Source of the DNA: Lepus europaeus
Lineage: Eukaryota > Chordata > Mammalia > Lagomorpha > Leporidae
Direction of reading: 5' to 3'
Length of the DNA stretch: 64,000 nt
NCBI RefSeq assembly: GCF_033115175.1
Contig: NC_084827.1
Span: forward strand, 175,709,401-175,773,400
Each line of letters starts with the position of its first letter. The stretch's first letter is position 1. Shown in pieces: positions 25,244 to 36,972 of the stretch. A model generated the notes under the pieces. The model had not been told where the DNA came from and did no database searches. It saw only the letters and a program-made list of their open reading frames with translations. The position numbers and the translations under genes are program-made.

Positions 25244-26110
25244 TTGGCACCTGGCACACACCAGATGAGCCCCTCTGGCTGGGTGGGCTGACCAGGAGAA
25301 GTGGGGAGGAGGATGTTTGCCATCTGTTTTGTGCTTTGTGGTCAGTGTTTCCCACGCATCTGGGGACGCCACGGTCTCCTCCGGAACAAGCTAAAAAGGT
25401 CATTTTGTTCTGCTGGAATTGTTAAGGTGGCTAGGTAGACATTAGCCTATGTGTGTGAGAGGGGCCAAAGAAAATGGGGATTTTTAAGAAAAATGAGAAG
25501 AGAATGGAAATGTCTAAAGAAAATGAATTTTTGTGCAATGCCCTCAAGGCAGAGCAGCCATTACACTGAAGCCACGGCTCTCATGCAGAGACCCTGGTAA
25601 AGCCGGATCCCAGCCCTCTCCCTGGGGCAGCTCAGGGGCCCCCCTTGCAGGTGCCAAGGAGGTTATGAGGTCGATAACAAGGAGCTGATAAATCCTGGGA
25701 GTATTTTCCAGAATTCCACATCCTGAAAACCCTTACCCACATCTTCCCAGAAGAAGGAGGAGGGGAGAAGAAATGGGGACCTACGCCCATGTCCCTAAAA
25801 CCTCAGTCTGCATGCAAACAGAACGGCTCTCAGCCCTTTCCTGGCAGGCCGGCCCGCTCTGCCAGGTGCACTGCCCCTCGCTGCACCTCCGCTCAGCCAT
25901 CTCCACTGAGAGAATTCGGGGCTGATTTAGGACGAGATCCTTCCCTTGCTCGTCTCCCAGCATCTCACTCACTTGGCAGAAGCACAACCCGGCTAAACCC
26001 ATCTCTGCTTCCTGCATGCCTGGGCTGGCGCGGCCAAACGTGAAGGAGCTCAACCACACAGGCCACACGCACTCAAATTCATGACCACTGGGTGGACATT
26101 TGGAGCAGCA

Positions 26111-26157
<47 letters not shown>

Positions 26158-28507
26158 ACTGCTTGGGAAGCCGGCACCCCACATAGGAGCACCTGGGTTT
26201 GAGTCCTGCCTCTGCTTCCAGTTCCAGCCTCCTGCTAAAGTCCCCCCTGGGAGGCAGCAGACGATGGCTCAGGTGCTTGGGTCCCTGCCACCCACATGCG
26301 AGACCTGGATGGGGTTCCTAAACAGCATCTGGCTTATAGAAAGTGGTCAATAATATCTTGCTTGGATTGGTTGAAACAAGGAGAAGAGGGAGAATAGGAA
26401 GGGGGGAGGGTGCAGTGGAACAAAAATGAGGACCACCTGCAGGTAATTTTTGTATTCCACTGGCTTTTTATCTTAGCTACTTTGCTATCCATTTTGCTAC
26501 CTCGCTTGGTTAAGGAATATCAGAGAAAATCCAGGGTAATGTCCCAGTCTAGGGCACAGGTGGGTGTTGGAACGAGTTCACCTGTAGTATCCTATGCACC
26601 TCAGTGGCTCTGAGGGGGCAGCCTTGTCGGGTGGGGGTGGGGCTGAAGCTGGACTTGGGAATCCCTCAGCTCTGCAATCCCAGATGCGCACCCTGGACCT
26701 GCAGCAAGAATTGGGGTGGACCTCATGGAGTTCAAGCTCCTCTGCCGGTCCTCATCTGAGCACAGGCCACGGGACAGAGTGGTTGACCAATGTCCGCCAG
26801 TCCCTCCAGCTTTCTCACCATGACCTCCAGGGCTGGCTCCCTTGGTGGGTCAGAGGAAACCTAGAGATGGGCCGAAGGAAGCCTGCGCAAACAACACAGA
26901 GGCTCCCATCTGAGCAGGGGCTGCACCCCTCTCCCCACACAAACACTACCAACCAGGCTCCACCCCCTCAACACTGCCCAGTGGCCTACCCTGGCCTCCT
27001 AAGAAGCCCATACCCTGGACACAGAGGAAGCCGCAGGGCTGGGAACAAGGGCTCCTGGCACTGGGGATCATGCTGCGTGCTTTGCTCCTGCAAACCAGCT
27101 CCCTGGAAACCTCCAAGGAGCAGTGACTCCACACACGCGCATCCCAGCATCCTCCGGGGCTCTTGGCAAGGGTGGATCCCCCACCAGTCGGCAGCTGCTG
27201 GGAGTGCAGCGTGCCTCCGCTCTCGGCTTCCCCCTGGACTATACTCAGAGGCAGGCACAGAAAGACCTTATTCACAAGCTCCCTGCTTTTGAAAGCTTTT
27301 GGAAAAATGCAAATCTCTCAGAAGTGGCGTCTCCTTTTCAAACGCTGTCAAGTTGCAAATTCCCACTGAGAAGCTGAGAAGCAGAGCAAGGTTTCTCTGG
27401 GCAGGAGCCGCCCTTTTTAAAAAGGAAGCAGAACTCCCAGCTGGGGAGTCGCTGGGCTCCACAATGAAGGCCCGAGCCTCACCCCTTTGAGGATGTGCAG
27501 GTGCGAAGTCCCATCCCCTTGGCCCTGCCCCTTCATCCTTGCATTCCGTGCTACTCTCAGGGTGTCCACATTAGTCCCAGGGGACAGGGGGCTCAACAAG
27601 ATGGCGTTGTGCCCATCGGAAGCCCAACCCAGTGAGCTGGGCAGGCCACCTGCACCCTCTCCAGGGACTGTGTCCCTTCAGCCTGGTCCAGGAGGAGCAG
27701 ACCACATGAGGATGCCTGGTGCATCAATAGCATGGGGCACTTCTCATGGGGGCCCCTCCTCCAGCCCCCTCCTATTCTGTCATTTCAAAGACGGAGCCTT
27801 TTCTCTCTGCCCCTGCTGAGGCCTCCAGCCAGGGCTCCTGGGGTGTCCTCCCACCCCATGCTGTTCCTGGGAACAGGCGACAGCTGGGATCCGGGCTGAG
27901 TTAACTGGGGAACCAGGCTCCTTCTCTGCCCCCCCCACCTCCTCCCAGGCCCTCCAGGACACCACTGGCTGACAATGGCCTTCTTGTTCCTGATTCCATA
28001 GGATGGTTTGCCATGTTTCCGGCTTGCTTTTCCCACCGTCCAAGGAAATCTTCCCAGGCAACTCTTCATTTTTTAACAGCTGAGTGATGCTCGCTGGTCA
28101 GACTGTTTCAGAACTGGCCAAGTGAGATCTTGAGCGGCCGTGACACTGGTTAGATGCACCCACAGGGCAGGGGAACCCAGCACCATCGGCGTAGACACTG
28201 CGCCAAACTCAGTGGCCCATGGAACAGCGAAGTCTGTAGGTGGGGCGGGCACACTGTGGGTTTAATCCAAAGACCCCTTGTTTTCCCCTCCCCCTCTGTC
28301 TTCTGTGGGTCCCCCAGTGCTGTAAGATGGCTGTGAAGGGGCGGAGACCTGTGGTATCTTTCCTCACCCACCAGAAGGGTCATAACCAACCCCTGTAACA
28401 CAGACAGGTTAACAAGAGAAAAGTGCAGATTTACTCCATCAAAGTTTTCCATAAATAAGAGCCTTCCAAAATGAGGATCTAGAGACCCCGGGAAAATTGC
28501 CTATTCT
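25244..28507. other. Intergenic; one old SINE, otherwise unique
   Basis: It contains an old SINE with an internal A run (26092-26330). A 232-codon open frame at 26594-27292 has no recognisable homology and no exon signals. From about 28370 a diverged repeat begins that is shared with about 36660-36850. Confidence 0.4.
26092..26330 (+). repeat. Old C-SINE carrying a long internal poly-A run
   Basis: The body segments GGAGCACCTGGGTTTGAGTC, GGGAGGCAGCAGACGATGGC and GCCACCCACATGCGAGACC are in order. An uninterrupted A run of about 43 bases (about 26114-26156) lies on the 5' side, near the tRNA-like head, rather than at the tail. It may be an insertion scar or the tail of another element. Confidence 0.6.
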
Positions 28508-29100
28508 TTCTTTTTTTAAAAAATTAGTTTATTTATTTGAAAAGCAGAGATACAGAGAGAAGGAGAGAGAGACAGAGAGAGAGAGAAAGATCTTGCCTCT
28601 GCTGATTCACTTCCCAAATGGCCACAATGGCCAGGGCTGGGCCAGGCCGAAGCCAGGAGCCAAAAGCTTTCTCTGGGTCTCCCACATGGGTGCAGGGGCC
28701 CAAGCACTTGAGCCATCTTCCACTGCTTTCCCAGGCACATTAGCAGAGAGCTGGATCAGAAGAGGAGCAGCTGGGACTTGAACTGGCGCCCACAGGAGAC
28801 GCCGGCACTGCAGACAGTGGCTTAATCTTCTGTGCCACAGTGCTGGCCCCCAAAAATCTGCCTATTCTTTTGCTTAAGTCCAAGGAAGAATGGACAACCA
28901 CATGGAAGTGTAACCGGACGATAGATTGTGATCTGGCGGTCACAGAGGAGCAGAGCCCAGCCAGGCCTGTGTGTCCAGATTCTTCCTGGCTTCTCTGTGT
29001 AAGATTCTCTCCTAGGGGCCAGGACCCCACTGGCATGAGGATCTTCGAGGAAGAAGGCAGATGGAAGGGAGCGACTCCTGGTTTGGGGCTCACTCTGGGG
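28370..29100 (+). repeat. Unclassified LTR-like repeat, copy A (interrupted by a SINE)
   Basis: The segments GGGAAAATTGCCTATTC, GAAGAATGG, TGTAAC, GATCTGGCGGTCACAG and AGCCCAGCCAGGCCTG recur in the same order at about 36690-36830. I infer an old dispersed repeat, perhaps an ancient LTR, but cannot name the family. Confidence 0.4.
28508..28852 (-). repeat. C-SINE inside the unclassified repeat
   Basis: Minus-strand full-length copy flanked by a target duplication around TGCCTATTCTTT (before about 28510 and after about 28858). Confidence 0.9.
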
Positions 29101-30634
29101 AGAAGGTCTAGTTTCCAGGACCTGCCTCAGGGAAGAAGATTCTGGACCTGGTCACTGCCTGGGGAGAGAGGAGTAGAGGCAGGGGCCAGGAGAAGGCCAG
29201 GGAGGAACTTGCTTTTGAGGCCTCCTCTCATCTTTAGTTCAAAATACTCAGCATGCCACGGCATCATGCCACAGAATCATGACATGGCAGAGCACTGTGG
29301 AATATCGGTTTTCCAAGCCTCAACAGCACCCAGAGCTTCAGTGAGTGAAGCTTCAGCCACACCCACAGAGAGTGCCCGTAAGCCTGTACACTTCCCAGCA
29401 TTCCAAGCAAGAGTCCTGTGACTCTAATTGGACCATTGGTGGGTCACATGACCACCAATGATTGGGAGCAAGGGACTAGAAAATGTTGATTGGTTGTCAC
29501 CCAGGACCCCTGGGAGTTGGGTTGAGATTATGGTCCCTTGAAGCTACTAGACTGCGTGAAAGAAGGCAGAATATCCAAATAAAAATCAGGTATTTTGAAA
29601 TGCATGAAATTTGTTCCCTTCATATAAATTTTAAAAAGTAAAGAATTCATGAAAATACCAAAAATAAAATTAGCTGGATTCAGTCACAGAAGACATTCCA
29701 GCTTCAAAAAGTCTTAGAACACTCAGCAACATAGAAGAGACAGACATGAGACCAGGTCTGAGCATGGGTTCGAGGAGCTACTTGTGTGTCTTTGATCTTG
29801 GATGAGTCTCTGAGCGGCCTGTTCTGCTGATTTCATAGTAAATTAAGGTGAAAGCCACCATACATAAAAAATAAAAAAAAGGAAATTAGATATTTTGATA
29901 TTTTATAAAGGAAACGCGGAGTGCTGAGAAGGCCATCACATGTGCGCATGTCTCATCATCCGTATTTTAACCACTCTCCTACTAATCACTGTGCAGGTTC
30001 CTCCAAGCTTTCCTTTCATAAGCAGTGCTACAGTGGACTCTCCTCCTGTCCCCTGGGCCCTCATTACCCTCTTCTGACTTGCCCTACACCTCTCTGTCCT
30101 GTCTGGGGCCCCAAGGACGAGCTGCCCGATGCTCTCATGACCATTACCCCCCAGCTTGCATCAGGAAGACAGGAGTGAGGCAGAAAGACCGTGCAAAGAT
30201 GGGGAATCCAAGGCTCCAGCCTCCCCCTACACCAGCCCGTGGTGACAGGAGAGTGGCCACACAGCGTCATAAGTCCCGGACAGATAGTCTCCTTGTGTCT
30301 TTAGAGCTAATTCTTTACTTTTCCTTTAAGCCAGCACATCCTGCCCAGGGGCTGACTTAGCTTCAGAGAAGTTACCCTTCTTGTGTTCCACCACAGGAAA
30401 GCCGGGGAGCCCGTGGCAACAGGACTGCAGAGAATGCCATGGTGAGCTCCTCATGCCCCAGTGCCAGTGTTCGCTGCTGCCTGCCTCTGAGCATGGTCCT
30501 TGGCTATAAAAAGCTGCCTCACACCCAAGGCCAGGCAACAGGAACCCAACGACAGGTCCACATAGGGGTAAAGGCCTGGATCTGTGCCTTGTTCGGGGAC
30601 AATTCTAAGACTACCCCAGCTCCAATGCTTATGA
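29101..30634. other. Intergenic, no feature recognised
   Basis: AT-richer unique sequence. An oddly repetitive short stretch (CATGCCACGGCATCATGCCA) lies at about 29261. No coding signal was recognised. Confidence 0.4.
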
Positions 30635-31085
30635 TGTGTTTAGGTTACATATTGCCACATAACAAAACATCCCCAAATTTAGTGGTTTAAAATAACAATG
30701 ATCCATTATTTCTCCTGATTCTATGGGTTGTTGGGGCTCAGCTGGGCGGTTCTTCTGTTCCACAAGATAGAGCAGAAGTCACTCACACAGCTGAGTTCAC
30801 TTGGGAGTTTGGTGGGAGCAAGAGCACCAAGACCACATCTCCACTTCCTCATTTTTCAGGGTCTCTCCACATGACCTTCCGCACACATGTACAGCAGCTG
30901 AATTCTAAGTAGCATTCCCAGAGGGCAAGCCTACCGCGCAGGTACTTTCCAAGTCTGCTTGCCTCATTCTTCCTCATGTCCTTTGGCTAAGCCCTGATAT
31001 GGGACTAACTACACAAGGATGTGATTACTAGAAGGCGTGGTTCGTGGGGGCCAGCAATGTAACTGTCCACCACAGTCTGCCCTTT
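30635..31085 (+). mobile_element. MaLR-like (MLT1-type) LTR fossil
   Basis: The order of phrases CATATTGCCACATAACAAAA, AAATTTAGTGGTTTAAAATA, GGTTGTTGGGGCTCAGCTGG, CTCTCCACATGACCTTCC and a TGTCCACCACA end resembles old mammalian MLT1/MaLR LTRs. It is heavily diverged, consistent with an insertion before the placental radiation. No coding region is present. Confidence 0.5.
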
Positions 31086-31338
31086 GGCCCCACTGATCCA
31101 TATCCACTTGCAGTATAGTCACCCCGAAAAACACAAGCAGAACTTCCGCGAGTGTCTTTTCTTGATGTCTAGAAGTCCAGGATCTACACATCCGAGTCAG
31201 ACCCCGGGACGGGTGATGCTGCTCAGAGCAGTTCCTCAAGTGCATCCCTTGGGGGCAGATGCCTGTGAGTTATCAGTGCCCCACTCCTGAGTACCTGATG
31301 AGAGACAGGAAGGCTGCAGCACTCTCATTCAGAAAGCT

Positions 31339-31650
31339 GACAGGGGGAGGGGGCATATCTAGCCTAATGGTTAAGACCCTGCATCGCACATGGGAGTGCC
31401 TGGGTTTGATACCTGGCCCTGGCTCCTAACCCCAGCTTCCTGCTAATGCAGACCCTGGGAAGCAGTAGGGGTGGTTCAAGTGATTGGATTCCTGTCATCT
31501 CTGTGGACTGAGTTCCCAACTTTCAGCTTCCACCCTAGCCCAGTCCTGGCCATTGCAGGCACTTAGGGACTGAAGCAGTAGACAGAAGTGTGTGCTCTCT
31601 CTCTCTCTCTCTCACTCTCTCTACTTCTCTATCAATTTTTTTTTAAAAAA
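31339..31650 (+). repeat. Old C-SINE
   Basis: Diverged + strand copy (CATGGGAGTGCCTGGGTTTG, CTGGGAAGCAGTAGGGG, CCATTGCAGGCACTTAGGGA) with a (CT)n stretch at about 31592-31620. Confidence 0.7.
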
Positions 31651-31654
31651 AGTG

Positions 31655-31733
31655 GAGGAGAAAGACAGGCATACATATGGGATGCTGGCATCGCAGGTGG
31701 CAGCTTAGCCTACTGCACCACAGTGCTGGCCCT
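31655..31733 (-). repeat. C-SINE 5' fragment
   Basis: Only the tRNA-like end is present, on the minus strand (CATATGGGATGCTGGCATCG to ACAGTGCTGGCCC). It is joined tail-on to the preceding old SINE. Confidence 0.65.
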
Positions 31734-31825
31734 ACAGTACACATTTCCCACAAACCTTTTGGAGGCCACACATGTGCATAGATTTCAAAAATCTTTGCAC
31801 CTAAATAAGCATATCTTTGCTATTC

Positions 31826-31950
31826 TAAAAATTTTTTATTGATTTTATTTTCATTTTATTTGAAAAGAAGAGATAGGCAGAGAGAGATTTTCCACCTACT
31901 GGTTTACTCCCCAAATGCCTGAAACAAGCCAGGCTGAAGTTAGAAGCAAA
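31826..31950 (-). repeat. C-SINE 3' fragment
   Basis: Tail and start of body on the minus strand (ATTTTATTTGAAAAGAAGAG, CCACCTACTGGTTTACTCCC). Truncated after about 125 bases. Confidence 0.6.
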
Positions 31951-32330
31951 GGTAATTTAATCATCGACTCTCAACAGTGAGATGAGCTGTCACTGGACAG
32001 CGGGGCCGTTATGAGGGTGCAGCCTGGCGCCCTCTCCAGTTGTCCCTCAAGTGGCCCTGGTCAGCAGACCTGAGTGTGGACAAAGCTGGGCTGTGGTACA
32101 GTCACCCACGTGTGCCCGCCACCATTGAACTAGAAAATCCAGAAAGATCCAGGGCAATGCGGGACAGATTTTCCACACTGATACACCTGAAGCTGATGGA
32201 GGAGCACTTTGAAATAGTAAGACCAGGGTACAGATCTGTGTGTGTAAGGTTGTGCGCAGAAGTGCTTTTTAAAACTTTTATAATTGCATAGAAGTTCAGA
32301 GTCTTACATTAATTATGGTTAAGCAAATGT

Positions 32331-32570
32331 GAGGGTACCTCAAAAGCTCATGAAAAATGAAATTTAAATGGCAAGTGTATTTTGGTGCAGAAAATATTGA
32401 AATCGATGCCTAGGCTCTTCCCCACCCCCATCTCACCCCTGCACTATGCATTTTCCACGAACTTTTTGAAGACGACTCATATACATGGATTTTCTTTCCT
32501 GTTCTGCACAGAAATAAATGCTACCTTTTAATTCCATGTTTGGCAAACCTCGAAGGACCCTCTTCAATAA
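32331..32570. mobile_element. Palindromic MITE-like element (Tc1/mariner type suspected)
   Basis: The left end GAGGGTACCTCAAAAGCTCA and right end CCTCGAAGGACCCTC are inverted copies of each other. Internal CATTTTCCACGAACTTTTTG is a third, inverted copy of the same motif. Related sequence lies at about 31738-31815 (CATTTCCCACAAACCTTTTG). No transposase frame is present. Confidence 0.5.
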
Positions 32571-32659
32571 CACCATTCGTCCTCCCGAAATGACGGTGTC
32601 GGTAAGTGTTGGGATGGAATGACAGCCAGAATGTCTACGTCCAGGGAGAAAAGTAGGGG

Positions 32660-32938
32660 TGGGCTTTGCGGCCGCAGTTCAGACCTGGACAGAATGCCAA
32701 GTCCCAAACCCGAGCGTCTGGGCTTAACGCCTGGCTCCAGCTTCTGCTCACGCAGACCCGGGGAGGCAGTGGTGGTGGCACAAGCAGTGAGCGGGAGACT
32801 TGGATTGAATGCCCAGTCCCGGCCCAGTCCCGGCCCAGTCCAGCTGGCTGCTGTGGGCATCTGGGGAGTGAGCCCGCTGATGAGAGTATGCTTTCTCTCT
32901 CTGTCTCTGTTTCAAATAAATGAACAGAAAACTTAAAA
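32660..32938 (+). repeat. Old C-SINE
   Basis: Diverged + strand copy: CACGCAGACCCGGGGAGGCA, CATCTGGGGAGTGAGCCCGC, AAATAAATGAACAG tail. A CCCAGTCCCGG unit is repeated inside at about 32811-32838. Confidence 0.7.
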
Positions 32939-33614
32939 AGACACCACTTCTCTTAGAGAAGAAAAGTAGGAAGCAGAACCTATGCACTCTTGTGATCCGG
33001 TTTGCATACATGTACCCTGGGCTGTGAGGTCCACAGTAGGGAGGTGCTGTTTCTAAATTTGAATCCTGCTGCATTCCAGGACACAACGTGGTGATTAACA
33101 TACAGTAGGCCCTCAAGAAATCTCTTTTGAATGAATTTTAAACTAGACAGTTAAAAATCGGCAATGTCAACCCCCTGGCTGCTAAGGATAGGAAGATGGG
33201 TGACGTTTTTCCCTCGGTTTCTATTTTCCATTTATTCTACCAGAATCATGCTGACAAGAGGGTTGTGGCTGCTGCCTTCAGAATTGCACACAATGAACCC
33301 CTAAGGTCTGCAAGCCCAGGGGTACCTGTGGTGGCAGAGGGGTCGGGGTCCCGCCGAGCTTCTCTGGCCTCAGATTGGCCTTCTCCTCACCCTTAGGACA
33401 AACAGCCAGTGCTTGCTATTGGTTTGTACCAGATCCATGTCCAGAAAGAGAAAGAAACGCCGCACAACTCAACATTCCTGGAGTTCTTAGAGGATTGTGT
33501 GGCTGAGTTATAAGGATTATAGACCTGAACTGCTGAATCACATTCCCTCACCCAGAGGATAAAGATGAATGCATAGCCACTGTGTCAGGGCAACAGCAGG
33601 CGGAAGAAAAGGAC
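32939..33614. other. Intergenic, no gene recognised
   Basis: A possible MIR scrap lies at about 33095-33140 (CAGTAGGCCCTCAAGAAAT, TTGAATGAATTTT). Otherwise unique. Confidence 0.4.
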
Positions 33615-33970
33615 TTTTTAAAAAGAGATTTATTTATTTATTTACTTATTTATTTACTTATTTGAAGGCAGAGTGACAGAGAGAGACGGAGTGAGACAGA
33701 GAGAAACATTTTTCATTCACTTGCTTGTTCTCCAATTGCCTGTAGCAGCCAGGGCAGAACCAGGCTGAAGCCAGGAGCCTGGAACTCCATCCGGGTCTCC
33801 CACGTGGGTGCAGGGGCCTAAGCACTTGGGCCATCCCCCGCTGCCTTCCCAGGCGCATCAGCAGGGAGCCGGATCGGAAGCGGAGCAGCTGGGATTTGAA
33901 CCAGCGCTCTGCTAGGGGATCCCAGCATCGCAAGCAGTGGGTTAACCTACTGTGCCACAACACCAGTCCC
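33615..33970 (-). repeat. C-SINE with TTTA repeat in its tail
   Basis: Minus-strand copy whose tail has expanded to (TTTA/CTTA)n at about 33625-33664. It ends at CCACAACACCAGTCCC. Confidence 0.88.
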
Positions 33971-35271
33971 AGAGAAAGGCTTTTAAAAGGATGAAATTGC
34001 TTGAAAATTCTTTGTAGCAGAATAATCACAGGAGTGGTGACAAAACAATTTATTCTCAAGGATCGGAATGAAAACTTAAAACCTAGGAAAATCCCTGGGC
34101 TTCCCAGATTAAAGAAGAGCTCGGAGCTCAGCACAGACTCCAGGTAAGACATAACATGTTAGGTATTTTATCTGCTTCCTTATATTCATCTTGTCCTGGG
34201 TAATAAATAAAGAAAATACATTTAAGCTTGCTCACGACATACTTTCTGAAATGGTCACAGGCGATGTTAGGAAGAAGGCGAAACTAGGAAAGGAGGAATA
34301 AAGTGGATCCAGGGACAGCATTAATTCCCAAAATGTTCGTCATAGAAGTCCCTCATGCTTGCCAGATAGGGGCCAAAACTTGACGCTGAGCTTCCTAGCC
34401 ACCTGTGCAAAGAAAGAAACGAGACCAGCTGTGATACCGACAAGATTCATTAGACAGGAAATCAGACGACAACTCTGAGGCCAGAAAGGAACTTCTTTTA
34501 TTGTTTTCACCCAAAGGACCTGGATCCCGTGGTGAACAAGGCCTTACACACACCTTAGGGTAACTAACACCGGAAGTGCTGTGGGGCCATTCTTCGCAGT
34601 CTCCCTGTTGAAGTCGACACGTGGCCCTGTGCCACCAAGGCAGAAAGCCTGCAGGTGTCCCAGGTGCAGTGGCCAATCCCGGAGGAAACACTCCCAGGAC
34701 CGGAGGCCTCATGCATGAATGACCCTACGACAGCCCGCCACGTGGGACAGAACACACGCATGTTGGTCTTCATCCCTGGTCCCTAGCACAGAGCCCCTGA
34801 AGCCCTGGGAGCTCCGAGTGTTGGGGGGAGAGGGGCGTATTCCTTCACTCACAATAAGCCCCTTTCAATAAGCCCACCCGGGGTTTGGGACCAAGAAGTT
34901 GCTTCTTGGAGGACAGGGACTGGGGCTGATGCCAGAGGAAGCAGATGTAGGATTAGATGGTGGGGATTTCAGCAACCCCTCCCCAGCCCCAAACCCAACC
35001 CACCTGCCAGGAATGGGGAGAGAGAGACTGGGGAGTGAGCCAGTGATTCAATCAAGCCTGTCTACGTACCAGAGGCTCCAGAAGGACCCCGAGCAAAGGG
35101 GTTTGGAGAGCTGCGGGGCTCCCAGCTCCACAGCCATCGGCAGCCCTCCCGGGCCGGGTGTCTGCATCTAGCCACTATGGCACCCTGTATGACGTCCTAA
35201 CGTCCGGTGTGGCTCTACTTTCGGCCTCAGGATGCCTCCAGAGGTGAGCCCTCATGTGACAAACTGCAACC
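33971..35271. other. Intergenic, no feature recognised
   Basis: Unique sequence with no convincing exon or named repeat. Confidence 0.4.
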
Positions 35272-35606
35272 TGGGGCCAGCGTTGTGCACAGCAGGTGAA
35301 GCCGCCACCTGCAGTGCCAGAATCCCACAGGGACCCCGGTTCAAGTCCCGCCTGCTCCATTTTTGACCCAGCTCCCTGCTAATGCACCTGCAAAAAGCAG
35401 CGGAAGATGGCCCGAGTGCTTGTGCCCCTGCACCCACATGGGAGATCCAGATGGGGTTCCAGACTCCTGGCTTCAGCCTGGCCCAGCCCTGGTCATTGCG
35501 ACCATGTAGGGGAGTAGGCTAGCAGGCAGGAAATCCCTCTATGTCTCTTCCTCTCTCTCTCTCTCTCTCCATAATTCTGCCTTCTAAATAAATAACCAAA
35601 TCTTTG
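35272..35606 (+). repeat. C-SINE
   Basis: Full-length + strand copy (GGGGCCAGCGTTGTGCACAG to AAATAAATAACCAAATCTTT). Confidence 0.88.
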
Positions 35607-36865
35607 ATCTCTTACTCCCGTCTTTCCCAGGCAGGATCCGACCACATAACCAGGACACCGCAGCGGGGAAAGGGATGGGTCACAACCTGGCAGGGCTTCA
35701 GGACACCGGCTCTGAGCCAGCGCAGATCCCTGGGGGGCCGGAGCACCACGGAGGCAGGGGATTCATTTGATGGGGGCCCTGGTTGTGGACGGTGTCGGAG
35801 TGACTTCTGCAGGGCTCGGATGCAGAACTGGAGGTCACCTGAAGTGACTGACAGAGTTCCCTCATGGGTGCTGTGACAAAAGAGCGAGGACTCCTATGAC
35901 GCTGTTGGGGCTCAGCAAATGACATCCCATCATGGGCTGCGCTGGCACGCGTACTGCTTTGAGCTGCAGGAAAGAGACTCAGAGTGAGATCACTCGGACC
36001 GCCTGCCCTTTTCATCCCCAAGGCAAGCCACAAAAAGCGAGAATTCCTCATCCCCAAGGCGGGTCATAGAAACTAGAATCTCTCCTCAGGAGCCATCTGC
36101 ATGGCCTGGGAATACCTCCCCCGCCTTTTTGTGGAAGAGCTGGCCATAGGAAATTCTTTGACTTTTCTTTTTGATCACAAGACCCTTATTCCAGAGGGGC
36201 TCCTGCTCCATTCTCAGGAGGAAGGGAAGCCGCACAGTGGGGCCCAGAAGAACCTGGGGGCCGGCTCTGTGGCGTAGTGGGTAAAGCCGCCGCCTGCGAC
36301 ACCAGCAGGCCTGATTCAGTGATGCCTTGGACCAGCGTGGGGTCTTGCTGGCTGGGGAAGCAGCCACAGAGCCCACGAGCAAGAAGGAGAAACCGCTTGC
36401 TGGCCACTCCCCGCAAGCCTGGGCCATGGGAGGGCTACATGGGCTTCGGAGGGAGCCGTCCCGACCCCGCCCACCGACCCTGCCCACCACAGGCGCACCT
36501 GCTGACTCATTCACAGTGCCCGACACCTGCCTTTGCTTGTGCTAGGTTTGCTGTTCTGTTGGGATGGAATTCCGAGAGTTTCCCTTTGCCTTTCCTGGGA
36601 GGGATTAACAGGTATGTGTGTTGTGCTGATCCATCAGAGACGAGACAGCGACAGCCCTATGACAGAGGGTAGAGAGAAACAAGAGGAAAGATCCAAAAAT
36701 CCAGGGAAAATTGGCTATTTTTATGCTGAGATTCGAAGAATGGGGGCTGTGTAACACAAGGTTGAACAAAGGGATGAGATCTCATGGTCACAGGCAGGGA
36801 AACCCAGCCAGGCCTGCGTGGTGGAATGAGACGGCCATGTTCAGATTGCCTTAAAAAGGGGGGAG
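35607..36865. other. Intergenic; SINE head fragment and unclassified repeat copy B
   Basis: It includes only the first ~50 bases of a C-SINE at 36256-36310 and, at about 36540-36850, the second copy of the unclassified repeat seen at 28370-29100. Confidence 0.4.
36256..36310 (+). repeat. C-SINE, head only
   Basis: GGGGGCCGGCTCTGTGGCGT through GCCGCCGCCTGCGACACC. The rest of the element is absent. Confidence 0.75.
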
Positions 36866-36972
36866 GGGCATGCTGTGGTGCAGTGGGTTAAAGCCCCAGC
36901 CTGCAGCGCTGGCATCCTATATGGGCATCGGTTCGAGTCCTGGCTGCTCCAATTCCAATCCAGCTCTCTGGC
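36866..36972 (+). repeat. C-SINE, tRNA-like half only
   Basis: The tRNA-derived half with box B (GGTTCGAGTCC) and the start of the body (CCAGCTCTCTGGC), then a sharp end. Confidence 0.8.

Noticed and set aside
26594-27292. 232-codon + frame
   Set aside because: No homology that I recognise, no CpG promoter or convincing splice sites. Probably a chance frame in GC-rich intergenic DNA.
33196-33396. Short frame with AAFRIAHNEP as a possible processed pseudogene
   Set aside because: I could not match it to any gene, and there is no A tail or target duplication.
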